The notes under the pieces: model-generated | Databases searched by the model: none | What the model was told of the DNA's origin: nothing | The model's input: the letters and a program-made list of their open reading frames with translations, nothing else | Part shown: positions 17,201 to 26,640 of the stretch, in pieces | Layout of the letters: every line of letters starts with the position of its first letter | Numbering within the stretch: position 1 is the stretch's first letter | Source: Oceanobacillus jordanicus | GTDB lineage: Bacteria > Bacillota > Bacilli > Bacillales > Amphibacillaceae | Reading direction: 5' to 3' | Assembly: GCF_022095695.1 (NCBI RefSeq) | Contig: NZ_JAIFZM010000021.1 | Coordinates: 1-61,929, forward strand | Length of the DNA: 61,929 bases | Position numbers and translations under genes: made by a program

Positions 17201-18232
17201 ATGACGGCTTTCGGTGTTTCCATCTCAATGGTTTATCCAATAGTAAAATCACTTCACAGACATGGTATAAAAGAGGAGCAGCTATTCGGTATGGTGGATA
17301 TGAACCCTGAACTTCTTCGTGATGTGGATACACGGATTGAAGCGATGGATTTAGAAAAGTTAATGCATGCCGCAGCTTCCTGTACAGAGGATGCATTTTT
17401 TGGTTTACACCAAGGAGAAAATATTGCCTTTGAGGACATGGGAGTACTAGGGTATGTTATGTTGCATTCGAAAACAATCGGTGATGCACTCCGCGCTTAT
17501 CAACGATATAACGTCATCTTATATAATGGGTTTAACCTTGATTGGGAGGTAAAAGAAAACAAGCTACAAATCCAGCTGCACTTTCAGCCACACGCTCCTA
17601 TGTCACGACATTGCATAGAGGATATGGCTAGTTCTGTTTATCACCTCACTTGCAGGCTTAGTAACCGGAAGATCCCTTTGCATTCTGTACAATTTAGCCA
17701 TGAGAACCCAGGGGACGCGGCAGCCTACGTCTCAACCTTTGGTGTTGAGCCTTCATTTTCAGCCAAAACATCGTCTATATGTATGGATAGAGAAGTTCTT
17801 GACTTTCCCGTCTTATATGCTAACCCAAAACTTTTGAGTTTATTTGAAAATGTAGCCAAAAAGGATAGCAAAGCAATTACACAGGAAAATACCTTGTCCT
17901 ATCAAATTGTAAAATGGTTAAATGAATGTATGCCTATGTTTTTACCTACCTTGAACCAGACGGCTGATAATTTTGGGGTAAGCTCCCGAACGTTACAAGC
18001 AGATCTAAAGGACGAAAACACCTCATATAGTAAGCTTTCCATCGAAGTTCGAAAAGTATTGGCAGAAAGCTACCTTACTGAAGGGGAGCATTCTGTCGGA
18101 GACATTGCTTATTTGCTGCATTTTTCTGAACCAAGTGCCTTTCAAAATGCGTTTAAACGCTGGACCGGAGTGTCTCCTGGCAAGTATCGACTTATGGTTG
18201 ATAATAGTAAGGTTAACCGTTTATCTGAGTGA
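17201..18232 (+). CDS. AraC-family transcriptional regulator with Arabinose_bd-type N-domain
   Basis: 343 residues. The N-terminal two thirds resemble the AraC 'arabinose-binding' ligand domain of the OruR/ArgR-like subgroup (FEDMGVLGYVMLHSKTIGDALR is characteristic). The C-terminal domain carries two helix-turn-helix units: FGVSSRTLQADLKDE and IAYLLHFSEPSAFQNAFKRWTG with the AraC signature end GVSPGKYR. AGGAGAGAGAGG precedes the ATG. Divergent from the quinone reductase, which it probably controls in response to a small molecule or stress. Confidence 0.85.
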   Translation: MTAFGVSISMVYPIVKSLHRHGIKEEQLFGMVDMNPELLRDVDTRIEAMDLEKLMHAAASCTEDAFFGLHQGENIAFEDMGVLGYVMLHSKTIGDALRAYQRYNVILYNGFNLDWEVKENKLQIQLHFQPHAPMSRHCIEDMASSVYHLTCRLSNRKIPLHSVQFSHENPGDAAAYVSTFGVEPSFSAKTSSICMDREVLDFPVLYANPKLLSLFENVAKKDSKAITQENTLSYQIVKWLNECMPMFLPTLNQTADNFGVSSRTLQADLKDENTSYSKLSIEVRKVLAESYLTEGEHSVGDIAYLLHFSEPSAFQNAFKRWTGVSPGKYRLMVDNSKVNRLSE

Positions 18233-18289
18233 TATTTGGGGTAAATATCAACATTCTTTATACAGGAGTGATTCTAAATCTCTATCGTA

Positions 18290-18634
18290 TTGCAAAGAAT
18301 CTATGAGGAAGAAAACAAATTAGGTGGCAACCGAGTGTTGGTAGATAGAGTGTGGCCACGCGGTATTTCGAAGGCTGATGCTGGCGTCGACTATTGGGCG
18401 AAAGAAGTAGCACCTAGTACAAAGCTTAGAAAATGGTTTGATCATGATCCAGATAAGTTTGATAAATTTAAGCAACTGTATAAGGAAGAATTGGCACAGA
18501 ATGAAGAACAGCAGGAAGCGCTTGAAAAATTAAAGGAAATAGCGACGAATGAACGACTCGTTTTGTTATACGGAGCTAAAGATAAAAACTATAATCACGT
18601 TAATGTGTTAAAGAAAGTATTAGAAGGAGAATAA
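18290..18634 (+). CDS. DUF488 family protein
   Basis: About 114 residues of the DUF488/YeaO type: NRVLVDRVWPRGISK near the N-terminus, KWFDHDPDKFDKF in the middle and LVLLYGAKDKNYNHVNVL at the end. Function unknown. The start is uncertain: TTG at 18290 is the first usual start codon, but AGGAGTGA at 18264-18271 is spaced for position 18278, where the codon is ATC and the residues SIVLQRIYE expected of the family begin. The true start may therefore be a non-canonical ATC. It is followed two bases later by the alkyltransferase-like gene. Confidence 0.75.
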   Translation: MQRIYEEENKLGGNRVLVDRVWPRGISKADAGVDYWAKEVAPSTKLRKWFDHDPDKFDKFKQLYKEELAQNEEQQEALEKLKEIATNERLVLLYGAKDKNYNHVNVLKKVLEGE

Positions 18635-18635
18635 T

Positions 18636-18932
18636 ATGAATAAAGGTTTTTTTGATCAAGTATATGACCTCGTTGCCCAGATCCCTCGAGGACATGTGGT
18701 GTCATATTCCCAGGTTGCTGGGATGTTGGAACAGCCACATAATGCTAGAGTAGTCGGGTGGGCGATGAGGCAGTCACCACCTGAACGCAATCTACCAAGC
18801 CATCGCGTCGTGAAGAAGTCAGGAGAACTCGCCCCAGGATTTAAGAACCAGCGACACCTCCTTGAGCAAGAAGGTGTCACCTTTGACCAAAAAGGCAGGG
18901 TACAAATGAAGCAACATAATTGGAATCGTTAG
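18636..18932 (+). CDS. Alkyltransferase-like protein (MGMT family, Ser in place of active Cys)
   Basis: A 98-residue protein of the O6-alkylguanine-DNA alkyltransferase DNA-binding domain family. IPRGHVVSYSQVAGML and the Arg-finger region ARVVGWAMRQSP are intact, but the active-site motif PCHRV reads PSHRV. Without the acceptor cysteine it cannot transfer alkyl groups and would be an ATL protein that binds O6-alkylguanine and flags it for nucleotide excision repair. AGAAGGAGAAT precedes the ATG. Cotranscribed with the DUF488 gene. Confidence 0.85.
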   Translation: MNKGFFDQVYDLVAQIPRGHVVSYSQVAGMLEQPHNARVVGWAMRQSPPERNLPSHRVVKKSGELAPGFKNQRHLLEQEGVTFDQKGRVQMKQHNWNR

Positions 18933-18953
18933 GGGAAAATTCGATCCGCATCC

Positions 18954-18985
18954 AGTCCATCTCGCTATTTAAAATAAGATGGACT
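18954..18985. terminator. Hairpin between convergent genes
   Basis: Arms AGTCCATCT and AGATGGACT with a 14-base loop, between the convergent 18932 and 19026 gene ends. No T-run, so terminator function is tentative. Confidence 0.45.
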
Positions 18986-19025
18986 AAATGAATCTTGAAT
19001 TTTTCTATGCCAACTATTTCTGTTA

Positions 19026-19661
19026 TTAACCAAATGACTGTGTAAAATCGGATACTTTTTTATATATTTTATCAGGCTTCATTGTAAATTCACTAGATTG
19101 GAATTCAGGTAGCCATTGTACTCCTACAGTGGTTACACCTGCCTGCTTTCCCGCTTCAATGTCCGCGTTACTATCTCCGATAAACATTGCTTCGCTCTTC
19201 TCGATATTCATATCTCGCAATGTATTAAGAATACCTTCGGGGTTCGGCTTCGCGTTCACCACATCATCTCCAGTAACAATGGAATCAAAAAACGCTTCAT
19301 CCATTTCTAAGGCATTAAGAGAAATATCCAAACTTTCCCTAGACTTCCCTGTGATGATTGCCAGTTTATACCCGCGCTCTTTAAGCATTTGGATCATGTC
19401 CGTAACTTCCTGATTCGGCTCTACTAACGCTTTATGATTTTTCTCATAAATTTCAAGAAATAGGTCAACTGCCTTCTCCTTATCTGAATGTTGCAGGTTA
19501 CCCCGAATAATCTCTGGCTCGGGAGGACCAAACATATTCTTAACATCTTCATCCGAGAGATCTTTTCCATCATACGTGTTGAACACCTGTTGAAAGGCAT
19601 AGAAACTAACAGGTAGTGTATTCGCTAATGTCCCATCAAAATCAAATAAAATGGCTTTCAT
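19026..19661 (-). CDS. HAD-superfamily phosphatase (phosphoglycolate phosphatase/PpaX-like)
   Basis: 211 residues with the HAD motifs: DFDGTLANT (motif I, nucleophile Asp and acid/base Asp), IITGKSR (motif II), K within NAKPNPEG (motif III) and GDSNADIEAGKQAG (motif IV). A helical cap follows motif I. The substrate is not predictable; PpaX-type pyrophosphatase or phosphoglycolate phosphatase are possible. GGGGTGA precedes the ATG. Confidence 0.85.
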   Translation of the reverse strand: MKAILFDFDGTLANTLPVSFYAFQQVFNTYDGKDLSDEDVKNMFGPPEPEIIRGNLQHSDKEKAVDLFLEIYEKNHKALVEPNQEVTDMIQMLKERGYKLAIITGKSRESLDISLNALEMDEAFFDSIVTGDDVVNAKPNPEGILNTLRDMNIEKSEAMFIGDSNADIEAGKQAGVTTVGVQWLPEFQSSEFTMKPDKIYKKVSDFTQSFG

Positions 19662-19724
19662 CTCGCTTCACCCCTGTCAAAATGTTAATAGTACTATTAA
19701 ACTTGGTACTACCACTTTTGCGTG

Positions 19725-20285
19725 TTACATAGACTCATAGTCGCTTTTTAATAGGGAATACATATATAGGTCATCAAACTTTTTTCCATTAAACTCATAA
19801 CTTCTTAGCAAGCCTTCCTTAATAAAACCAGTTCGTTCGACAAGCTTACATGATGCCACGTTTGGCGGTTCAATTAATGCTTCAATGCGTTGTAAATTCA
19901 TTTCACCAAACCCGTATTTCAATATCGCTTCAATTGCCTCACTTGCTATACCTTTTCCCCAAAATTGCTTATCTAACTCATAACCGATTTGGGAGCGAGA
20001 ATGTTGCGCCACATAGTTTAGAAAACCAAAGCTGCCAATTACTTCATCCACCCCTTTGATAGTAATCCCCCATCTAACCCCTGTTTTTTTAGCAAATATC
20101 GAATCATACCAGGCTATCTCATCGAGTGCCTCTTCTTCCGTTTGAAAAGGCAATAATCCGTAATGCTCCATTACATCCTTATCAGATAGATATTTCAACA
20201 TGCTCCTAGCATCTGTTTTACGTATTTGCCTCAAAATTAAACGCTCTGTTTCTAGTACAGGAAAATCCTGTAGTACCTTCTCCAT
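19725..20285 (-). CDS. GNAT N-acetyltransferase (RimJ/RimL-like)
   Basis: 186 residues, ETERLILRQIRKTDARSM at the start and QIGYELDKQFWGKGIASEAI, the acetyl-CoA-binding loop, in the middle; NVASCKLVERTGFIKEGLLR near the C-terminus is typical of RimJ/RimL-type enzymes acting on protein N-termini or small molecules. AGGAGCGG precedes the ATG. The acceptor is unknown. Confidence 0.85.
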   Translation of the reverse strand: MEKVLQDFPVLETERLILRQIRKTDARSMLKYLSDKDVMEHYGLLPFQTEEEALDEIAWYDSIFAKKTGVRWGITIKGVDEVIGSFGFLNYVAQHSRSQIGYELDKQFWGKGIASEAIEAILKYGFGEMNLQRIEALIEPPNVASCKLVERTGFIKEGLLRSYEFNGKKFDDLYMYSLLKSDYESM

Positions 20286-20300
20286 AACAAACCCGCTCCT

Positions 20301-20936
20301 TTATTTACTCGGAAATAGTGTATACGACCATGAATACAAAAAGTCTATGATAAAAACAAGCCCCCATATCACACCAATTGAAAAAATCGTATCATTTGGA
20401 TAAGGAGATCCTTCCGCTTCGCCTCTTTCTACCCAAGAAAAATCAGTCAGGTACCATTTCACTTCGGCCATACTATCTGTCCCTAAACTCCAAAAGATGG
20501 CTTGAGCCACCAGAAAAACAGCCAAATGTATGAGAGAAGAAATACGATATTTTTTTGCCTTATACTTGGGGTCCTTGTCCCTACGGATAATCTCATAGTC
20601 TTTCTCTGTTAATAGCTCTACACCACGAAATGTCCCAATCTTCCTGCGCATCCATCGGTCCAACTTCTTAAAATCTGCTATTCCAAAAGTACAAGCATAA
20701 ATAACAAAAACAGTAACAATGATTAAAAAGCTGGAGATTTCGCCAGTTTCCTGATATACAAATAACCCTAGTAGCGCCTCTGCTGCTAACAAGGCTAAAA
20801 ATAAGGCGATAAACCCTCTACTAAGCCTTTGTTTATTAAAAAAGTATCTAAAAACGCAAAATAAAAGCAACGATGCTATGGATAGCACCTCTGCCACAAT
20901 AAAAATCTCCCAGTGATACTGTAATGCAAGTTCCAT
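20301..20936 (-). CDS. Uncharacterised integral membrane protein
   Basis: 211 residues with about five hydrophobic segments (around residues 10-32, 40-61, 68-88, 130-150 and 185-206) and a basic cytoplasmic loop (KKLDRWMRRKIG, RRDKDPKYKAKKYR). I recognise no family. AAAGGGGGAACC precedes the ATG. The GNAT gene follows 15 bases downstream on the same strand, so the two may be cotranscribed. Confidence 0.7.
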   Translation of the reverse strand: MELALQYHWEIFIVAEVLSIASLLLFCVFRYFFNKQRLSRGFIALFLALLAAEALLGLFVYQETGEISSFLIIVTVFVIYACTFGIADFKKLDRWMRRKIGTFRGVELLTEKDYEIIRRDKDPKYKAKKYRISSLIHLAVFLVAQAIFWSLGTDSMAEVKWYLTDFSWVERGEAEGSPYPNDTIFSIGVIWGLVFIIDFLYSWSYTLFPSK

Positions 20937-21210
20937 ATGGTTCCCCCTTTAACTATGTAACATCAATAATCCCTCTACCACAATGCATTATTGTGTTATT
21001 TTTTCATAGATCTCTATATTCTGACAGGTATATTATATACTAATTACACAATAAAAGGCACCACTATAAAGCCCTTTCACTGATTATATTCCTCACATCG
21101 CTGCATAATCTCCTGAGATTTTAAAACATGATTAAAGGCTGGTTTGAATAGGATGATGAAGGGGGTTGTCCTAATGGGCGTTTCATTAGAGCCTCCTTAG
21201 GGGGAATCTG

Positions 21211-21822
21211 ATGACACACCTACTAGTAAAAACCATAATCGTTATAACTGGAGGGTCTCTTCAAGGAATGGGAATGGGGCTATTTTTGTTTCCTCATTTC
21301 ATCCCATCTGGTGGGGCTGGAGGTATTGCAGTATTGTTAACCTATTGGTTCCATCTCAATACAGGGCTTGCCTTATGGCTAGTCAATGCCTCCATGCTTT
21401 TGCTTGCGGTAAAATATCTCGGAAAAAGGGTTGCGGTCTGGACCGTTATTGGAATTACGATGACTTCGGTTTCTATCCTTTTTTTTGAACAAACTTTTAT
21501 TATAGCGAATCGCAATCTTCTCTTGGATTTTTTCTGTGGCTCGTTATTACTTGGCACAGGGATAGGGCTGCTAATGCGACAAGGGGTGTCTAATGGAGGT
21601 GTTGGGGTAATTGCCCTGATTGTCTCAAATAAAAGGAGTATCTCTCCAGGACAACCATTATTCTGGATTAATTGCTGTGTTTTTATATTTACAGCCGCCA
21701 TAATAGATTGGAAAATCATTCTTCTCGCACTTGGAAGCCAATGGATCTCAACAAGAATGGTTAACTTAATATGCCAGTTAGATTTTTATCAAAGTTATAC
21801 GATTAGTTGGAGAAGGAAATGA
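21211..21822 (+). CDS. YitT-family membrane protein, short form
   Basis: 203 residues with six hydrophobic segments. GGSLQGMGMGLFLFPHFIPSGG and LLLGTGIGLLMRQGVSNGGVGVIALI are typical of the YitT (DUF161) membrane domain. The C-terminal DUF2179 domain of full-length YitT proteins is absent; the protein ends shortly after the last helix with a basic tail. It may be a natural short form. TTAGGGGGAATC precedes the ATG. Confidence 0.75.
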   Translation: MTHLLVKTIIVITGGSLQGMGMGLFLFPHFIPSGGAGGIAVLLTYWFHLNTGLALWLVNASMLLLAVKYLGKRVAVWTVIGITMTSVSILFFEQTFIIANRNLLLDFFCGSLLLGTGIGLLMRQGVSNGGVGVIALIVSNKRSISPGQPLFWINCCVFIFTAAIIDWKIILLALGSQWISTRMVNLICQLDFYQSYTISWRRK

Positions 21823-21865
21823 GAAACCGCTATGTATTGCGCCCTAAAATAGCCGGGCACATGGC

Positions 21866-23107
21866 TTAAAAATACGAATAACGAATTGCTGTTTTCTTTT
21901 CGTCTTTCCCATCCATCCCCTTTACATGCAGTAAGAAGAAAACAAGGAGACCTACACTAAACGTTAGGGCTGCAACAGAAAGAAACATGCCCGTTCTAGA
22001 CCAATCCATTAAACGAGTGAAAACAGGTGGACCAAGTGCCACACCAAGAAATCGGACGGAACCGTATAAGGAAGTGACAAAGCCCCTGCGTTCTTTCCCT
22101 ACTGCTCCTGTGATAATACTATTTACACAAGGCAATACGAGGCCAGTCCCCACACTGCTAATGGCCAGCACGATAAGAAAAGGTATCAGCTTTTCGAAGA
22201 AAGTAAGAAGGCTGTAAGATAGCGTCATGAGGACAAGTCCAAGTATTGCTAATCGTTTCATCCTCATTAGATTCTTCCCGATTTTACTCCCCGTAATGTA
22301 AGATGTGATGACCATGACAAGTAAAGGAATTGCCAACAGAAGACCTTTGAGCACCCCATCTATCGAGTATTTCGTCTCCAGAACATCGGAAAGGAAGAAT
22401 AAGATTCCAAATAGAGTAAACAGGCAGACTCCGCCTGCAAGATAGGTCGTAAAGAGCCACCTTCCCTCGTGTTTAAAAACACTTACCAAACCCCTTACAT
22501 ATTTTTTAAACGGTGGAGGAGCTTGTTTAAAGCTTTTTTCTTTAATAAAGAGCCATACGAGGATCAAAGAAAGAAAGCTTATGATGGGAAAAGCAAAAAA
22601 GACAAAATACCAGACAGCTAGGGCAATTAAGGACCCAAAAATAGGGGATAAAACCTTACCCAGTCCATTTGATGCTTCAAAAATCCCCAAGACTCTACTT
22701 TGTTCGCCACCCTTAAACAAATCTCCCGTCAATGCCATCGCAATTGGTGCTGTTCCTGCTGCTCCAATACCTTGTAATACTCTTCCAATTATGATCCATG
22801 TATAAGAATCCGAGAAAACAGCTGCGCCTAATCCCGCTAGTAAACCACCCAAACCAAATAAGAACAGGGATGGAAGAATAATTGCTTTTCTTGAATAGCG
22901 ATCAGAAAGATATCCTACAATCGGGATAAGAATGGCAGCAGCAATGGAAAACACGGTGATCGTTAAACTAACTTGCATTTGTGATAGCTCTAATGAGGAT
23001 TTCATTTTAGGAAAAATTGGGATTAACATGGAATTACCAAGTGTCATTATTAAGGGGATTGAACCAATTGCAAGTATTGTCATCCCCTTGTTTGCAGCCT
23101 TTACCAT
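21866..23107 (-). CDS. MFS drug-exporter-like transporter
   Basis: 413-residue major facilitator with twelve hydrophobic segments. The loop between helices two and three reads [13 protein letters not shown], close to the family signature, and [19 protein letters not shown] matches the antiporter motif C region of DHA1 drug:proton exporters. The ATG at 23107 is preferred to a GTG one codon earlier by spacing to AAGGAG. It probably exports toxic compounds; substrate unknown. The DUF3231 gene lies 25 bases upstream on the same strand. Confidence 0.82.
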   Translation of the reverse strand: MVKAANKGMTILAIGSIPLIMTLGNSMLIPIFPKMKSSLELSQMQVSLTITVFSIAAAILIPIVGYLSDRYSRKAIILPSLFLFGLGGLLAGLGAAVFSDSYTWIIIGRVLQGIGAAGTAPIAMALTGDLFKGGEQSRVLGIFEASNGLGKVLSPIFGSLIALAVWYFVFFAFPIISFLSLILVWLFIKEKSFKQAPPPFKKYVRGLVSVFKHEGRWLFTTYLAGGVCLFTLFGILFFLSDVLETKYSIDGVLKGLLLAIPLLVMVITSYITGSKIGKNLMRMKRLAILGLVLMTLSYSLLTFFEKLIPFLIVLAISSVGTGLVLPCVNSIITGAVGKERRGFVTSLYGSVRFLGVALGPPVFTRLMDWSRTGMFLSVAALTFSVGLLVFFLLHVKGMDGKDEKKTAIRYSYF

Positions 23108-23132
23108 CACGTTACTCCTTTACTAAAATCCT

Positions 23133-23633
23133 TTATTTGGTATTAATTGGCGGATACACAATCCAGCCCTTTTCCTTTGTTAGTGTTAGTAACTTCAGTT
23201 CGTATTCTTCCTTTTGCGTATTAAATTCTTCAAACATGGTACGAAGCTTCTCTTGGAAGCTAATTCCGATGATATAACTAGACGACATTCGACCCGCTAT
23301 AAGCTCCTTTTGCACAAGGGCAGCAATCTCCGGGTCATTAAAGCGTGCTCCAGCCGGGATATCCTGTGTTTCCACATTTGGGCGATCCGGCGGGGCAGGC
23401 GGCAGGCGAATCCCAGTCTCCTTCAACAATGTTTCGACTTGTTGTTCTTCCTGGGTAAAACCGTTTTCCAGCACATCCTCCAATAACACCTTTAAATCAT
23501 TGTCCCCTGTATGATTAATTAAAACCTGCATGGTGACACAAAAGCATTTTGTATTATAAAGATAAGACCACAGGTTATAAACCTCACCAGCGTGAAGCGC
23601 CTCCTCTTCTTTGCTGTTATTAAGCTTACTCAT
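23133..23633 (-). CDS. DUF3231 family protein
   Basis: 166 residues, all-helical, resembling one DUF3231 (ferritin-like four-helix) unit: TCFCVTMQVLINHTGDNDLKVLLED is presumably a helix of the bundle, and the motif RLPPAPPDRPNVE between helices is characteristic. Many relatives carry two such units; this one has one. The start at 23633 follows GGGAGGGAAAG; an upstream in-frame TTG is too close to the binding site. Likely cotranscribed with the MFS gene. Function unknown. Confidence 0.75.
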   Translation of the reverse strand: MSKLNNSKEEEALHAGEVYNLWSYLYNTKCFCVTMQVLINHTGDNDLKVLLEDVLENGFTQEEQQVETLLKETGIRLPPAPPDRPNVETQDIPAGARFNDPEIAALVQKELIAGRMSSSYIIGISFQEKLRTMFEEFNTQKEEYELKLLTLTKEKGWIVYPPINTK

Positions 23634-23905
23634 TTCTTTCCCTCCCAAGATGTTTTCATTTAATACTTAGATATACAGATAATACCTTCTCTTCCTGACT
23701 AGCTTCCCACACAGAATAAAAAATATGTTGGGTATTATTTTACAATGGACAGGAACCTACTTTTCATTCAAACATAGGCTAAAACCAGATAAGAAAAGCG
23801 CAGAGCCTCTCTTTGGTTAATTTTCCTCTGCCTCTAGTTGGTATTTGTTTCGTTTTACAAACTGAGCTAGCATCTGCGCAAATTTATGAAAATGAGGTTC
23901 GATTA

Positions 23906-24868
23906 ATGAAAAAGAAAATGAAGTTGTTGTTTATAAGCGCTATTTGTTTGTTCCTTTTTGTTGGTTGTAGTCAGAGTGGTGGATCATCGGAAGCAGACTC
24001 CGAGGGAGACAAGGTAATTCGTATTGGCTATCAGAAAAATGGACCTCTCATTATTTTAAAATCGCTCGGTACATTAGAAGAACGATTAGAAGAGGAAGGA
24101 TACACAGTCGAGTGGAAGCAATTCCAGGCGGGTCCAGCCTTAGTGGAAGCGTTAAATGCAGGAAGTATTGATTTTGGCAGAACCGGAAATTCCCCTCCCA
24201 TATTTGCACAAGCGGCAGATGCCCCATTTGTTATGGTCGCTGCTGGCAAGTCAAAATTTAAGGGAAGTGGGATTCTCGTACCCAATGATTCAGATATTCA
24301 AAGTACAGAAGATCTAAAAGGAAAAAAAGTCGGTTTTGCAAAAGGCTCCAGTTCCCATTATTTAATTGTAAAAGCATTACAAGAAGCAGGATTACAGTAT
24401 AGCGATATATCACCTGCCTTTTTGTCACCAGGTGATGCGCGAATTGCTTTTGAGCAAGGGAACATCGATGCGATGGTGGTATGGGACCCTTATACAGCCT
24501 CGACAGAGCTACATTCTGACGGAAAGCTTCTAATAGATGGGGAAGGCTTAACAACAGATCGAGACTTTTTTATTGCGACTAAAAACTTTGAAAAGAATAA
24601 CCCAGAGATGATTGACGTTCTATTAGACGAAATACAAAAATCATCTGATTGGGCCAACAGTAATCAGGAGGAACTAGCAACAATACTAACCCCTATTCTT
24701 AACATTGAAGAGGACTCTATTCTGAAGTCCATAAAGAGGCGGACATATGGAGTGGATGAAATAAATGAAGAAATCTTAAAGGAACAACAAGAAATAGCGG
24801 ATACTTTTTACGAACTGGATATTATACCGAAAGAAATTCAGGTGAAAGATGTTTTAGCGAATAACTGA
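23906..24868 (+). CDS. ssuA: ABC transporter substrate-binding lipoprotein, SsuA-like (sulfonates)
   Basis: 320-residue extracytoplasmic binding lipoprotein: signal peptide with lipobox LFVGC, then IRIGYQKNGPLIILKSLGTLEERL, the SsuA/TauA-type ligand domain start, GSIDFGRTGNSPPIFAQAA, and VVWDPYTA. It would deliver alkanesulfonates to the permease. The start at 23906 is chosen because signal peptide MKKKMKLLF begins there; GAGG lies ten bases upstream. First gene of ssuACB. The upstream region has no S-box, in contrast to what I recall for B. subtilis sulfur operons. Confidence 0.85.
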   Translation: MKKKMKLLFISAICLFLFVGCSQSGGSSEADSEGDKVIRIGYQKNGPLIILKSLGTLEERLEEEGYTVEWKQFQAGPALVEALNAGSIDFGRTGNSPPIFAQAADAPFVMVAAGKSKFKGSGILVPNDSDIQSTEDLKGKKVGFAKGSSSHYLIVKALQEAGLQYSDISPAFLSPGDARIAFEQGNIDAMVVWDPYTASTELHSDGKLLIDGEGLTTDRDFFIATKNFEKNNPEMIDVLLDEIQKSSDWANSNQEELATILTPILNIEEDSILKSIKRRTYGVDEINEEILKEQQEIADTFYELDIIPKEIQVKDVLANN

Positions 24869-24891
24869 TTAAATAAAGGAGGGCCAGGATC

Positions 24892-25659
24892 GTGAAATTT
24901 TCAACAAAAAACTTATCAGAAAAACTCATACCATGGCTAGTTCCAATTATGCTATTGGTTGGCTGGCAGCTATTATCCGTAGTAGGTATTATCCCCTCCC
25001 GCATCCTTCCAGCTCCCACACAAGTGTTTCAAGCAGCAATTGACTTATCTTCCACAGGCGAGTTGATGGACCACGTTTCCATCAGCCTTGGCAGGGCATT
25101 AATTGGTTTTCTCATCGGTGGCGTTATTGGATTTGCATTTGGCTTGTTTAATGGTATTTTCCGTTTTGCAGAATTATTCTTTGATACCTCCATTCAAATG
25201 CTACGTAACATTCCACATTTAGCCTTAATTCCTCTGGTTATTTTGTGGTTCGGTATAGATGAGACCTCCAAGATTTTCCTTGTCGCGCTTGGTGTGATGT
25301 TTCCAGTATATATCAACACCTACCACGGAATTAAATCTGTAGATAAAGGGTTAATTGAAATGGGAAAGGCCTATGGTTTAAAAGGAAAAGCATTATTCTT
25401 TCATGTCATACTGCCTGGAGCCATGTCTTCCATCCTTGTCGGTGTGCGCTTTTCTCTTGGCGTTATGTGGTTAACACTTATTGTAGCCGAAACCATTTCC
25501 GCCCATTCCGGAATTGGCTATATGGCGATGAATGCAAGAGAATTTATGCAAATGGATGTGATTGTTCTAAGTATTGTTCTCTATGCTTTATTCGGAAAAC
25601 TATCGGATGTCATTGCCAAGCTGTTTGAAAGGAAATTGCTTCGTTGGAATGGATCGTAA
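24892..25659 (+). CDS. ssuC: ABC transporter permease, SsuC-like
   Basis: 255-residue membrane subunit with six helices of the sulfonate/nitrate/taurine permease family. The cytoplasmic coupling loop (GKAYGLKGKALFFHVILPGAM, about residues 160-180) is typical. Starts with GTG ten bases after AAAGGAGG. Second gene of the importer operon, 23 bases after ssuA. Confidence 0.87.
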   Translation: MKFSTKNLSEKLIPWLVPIMLLVGWQLLSVVGIIPSRILPAPTQVFQAAIDLSSTGELMDHVSISLGRALIGFLIGGVIGFAFGLFNGIFRFAELFFDTSIQMLRNIPHLALIPLVILWFGIDETSKIFLVALGVMFPVYINTYHGIKSVDKGLIEMGKAYGLKGKALFFHVILPGAMSSILVGVRFSLGVMWLTLIVAETISAHSGIGYMAMNAREFMQMDVIVLSIVLYALFGKLSDVIAKLFERKLLRWNGS

Positions 25660-25677
25660 AGAAAGGAGGTAAGGAAC

Positions 25678-26460
25678 TTGAAAGAAAAGGAACCAAAATT
25701 TCATATTGAAACAAAGCACATTGAAAAAAACTACCCTGGAAGAAGTGTGTTAAAGGATATTAATTTATCTATTAAAAAGGGGGAATTTGTTGCAATCGTT
25801 GGAAAAAGTGGGTGTGGGAAAAGCACCCTACTTCGGTTACTGGCAGGTTTAGAAACGCCTAGTAAGGGACAATTGATCATGGATCAACGACCGCTAGCAG
25901 AACTAAATAGCGAAGCACGAATGATGTTTCAAGATGGCCGTCTACTTCCCTGGAAAAAAGTAATCGATAATGTGTCACTTGGCCTCACGAAAGAGGGAAA
26001 GGCTAGGGCTAAGAAAGCTTTACAGCTAGTAGGACTAGAGGACAGAATTGCAGACTGGCCAGCCAAGCTTTCCGGCGGACAAAAACAGCGCGTTGCCTTA
26101 GCTCGTGCTTTAGTACATGAACCTTCCCTATTACTACTTGATGAACCTTTAGGTGCGCTAGATGCATTAACCCGTTTAGAAATGCAGGCACTTATTGAGG
26201 ACCTTTGGCAGCAAAAAAAGTTTACAGCCATTTTGGTAACACATGATGTGGAAGAGGCTGTAGCCATTGCCGATCGTGTTATCGTCATTGAAAATGGTTA
26301 TATTAGTCTGAACCAGTCTATCGATTTACCAAGACCACGTCAGCGTACGAGTACGCCATTTTCAATGTATCTGGATCAAATATTAGACAGAATCATGGGA
26401 CGAACACAGCAAAAGAAGATTACGCTACTCCGTTCTTATCCTAATACTACCAAGGTTTAA
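25678..26460 (+). CDS. ssuB: ABC transporter ATP-binding protein, SsuB-like
   Basis: 260-residue ATPase energising the sulfonate importer. Walker [11 protein letters not shown]-loop region [11 protein letters not shown], signature [15 protein letters not shown] and Walker [13 protein letters not shown] are intact. Start is TTG after AAAGGAGGTAAGGAAC. Last gene of the operon, with a terminator downstream. The DGRLLPW Q-loop segment is characteristic of SsuB/TauB. Confidence 0.9.
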   Translation: MKEKEPKFHIETKHIEKNYPGRSVLKDINLSIKKGEFVAIVGKSGCGKSTLLRLLAGLETPSKGQLIMDQRPLAELNSEARMMFQDGRLLPWKKVIDNVSLGLTKEGKARAKKALQLVGLEDRIADWPAKLSGGQKQRVALARALVHEPSLLLLDEPLGALDALTRLEMQALIEDLWQQKKFTAILVTHDVEEAVAIADRVIVIENGYISLNQSIDLPRPRQRTSTPFSMYLDQILDRIMGRTQQKKITLLRSYPNTTKV

Positions 26461-26512
26461 CGTTCCTATACCGCAACTTTATAAGTCTCGAGGAGGTTGT
26501 ACTCTTCAGACT

Positions 26513-26543
26513 GGGACCTCTCTCGAAGGGGTCTTTTTCTTTT
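26513..26543 (+). terminator. Terminator after ssuB
   Basis: Stem GACCTCT / AGGGGTC (one G-T pair) followed by TTTTTCTTTTG. Confidence 0.75.
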
Positions 26544-26575
26544 GTTTCTGCATAACTGAAAATTGATAAAAATTT

Positions 26576-26588
26576 ATTGATAATCAAT
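26576..26588. promoter_or_regulatory. Palindromic operator candidate ATTGATAATCAAT
   Basis: A perfect 13-bp palindrome about 50 bases before the DUF2975 gene, embedded in an AT-rich stretch that probably holds its promoter (ATAATATAGT near 26595). The regulator is not in the window; DUF2975 genes often neighbour a small Cro/CI-type repressor, which is absent here. Confidence 0.35.
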
Positions 26589-26640
26589 CAATAAATAATA
26601 TAGTAAGATGTAAAAAAACAAACAGGATGAGGTGTAGGTT

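Noticed and set aside
23640-23905. S-box (SAM) riboswitch before the ssu operon
   Set aside because: The conserved S-box segments are absent; no terminator or antiterminator structure was found.
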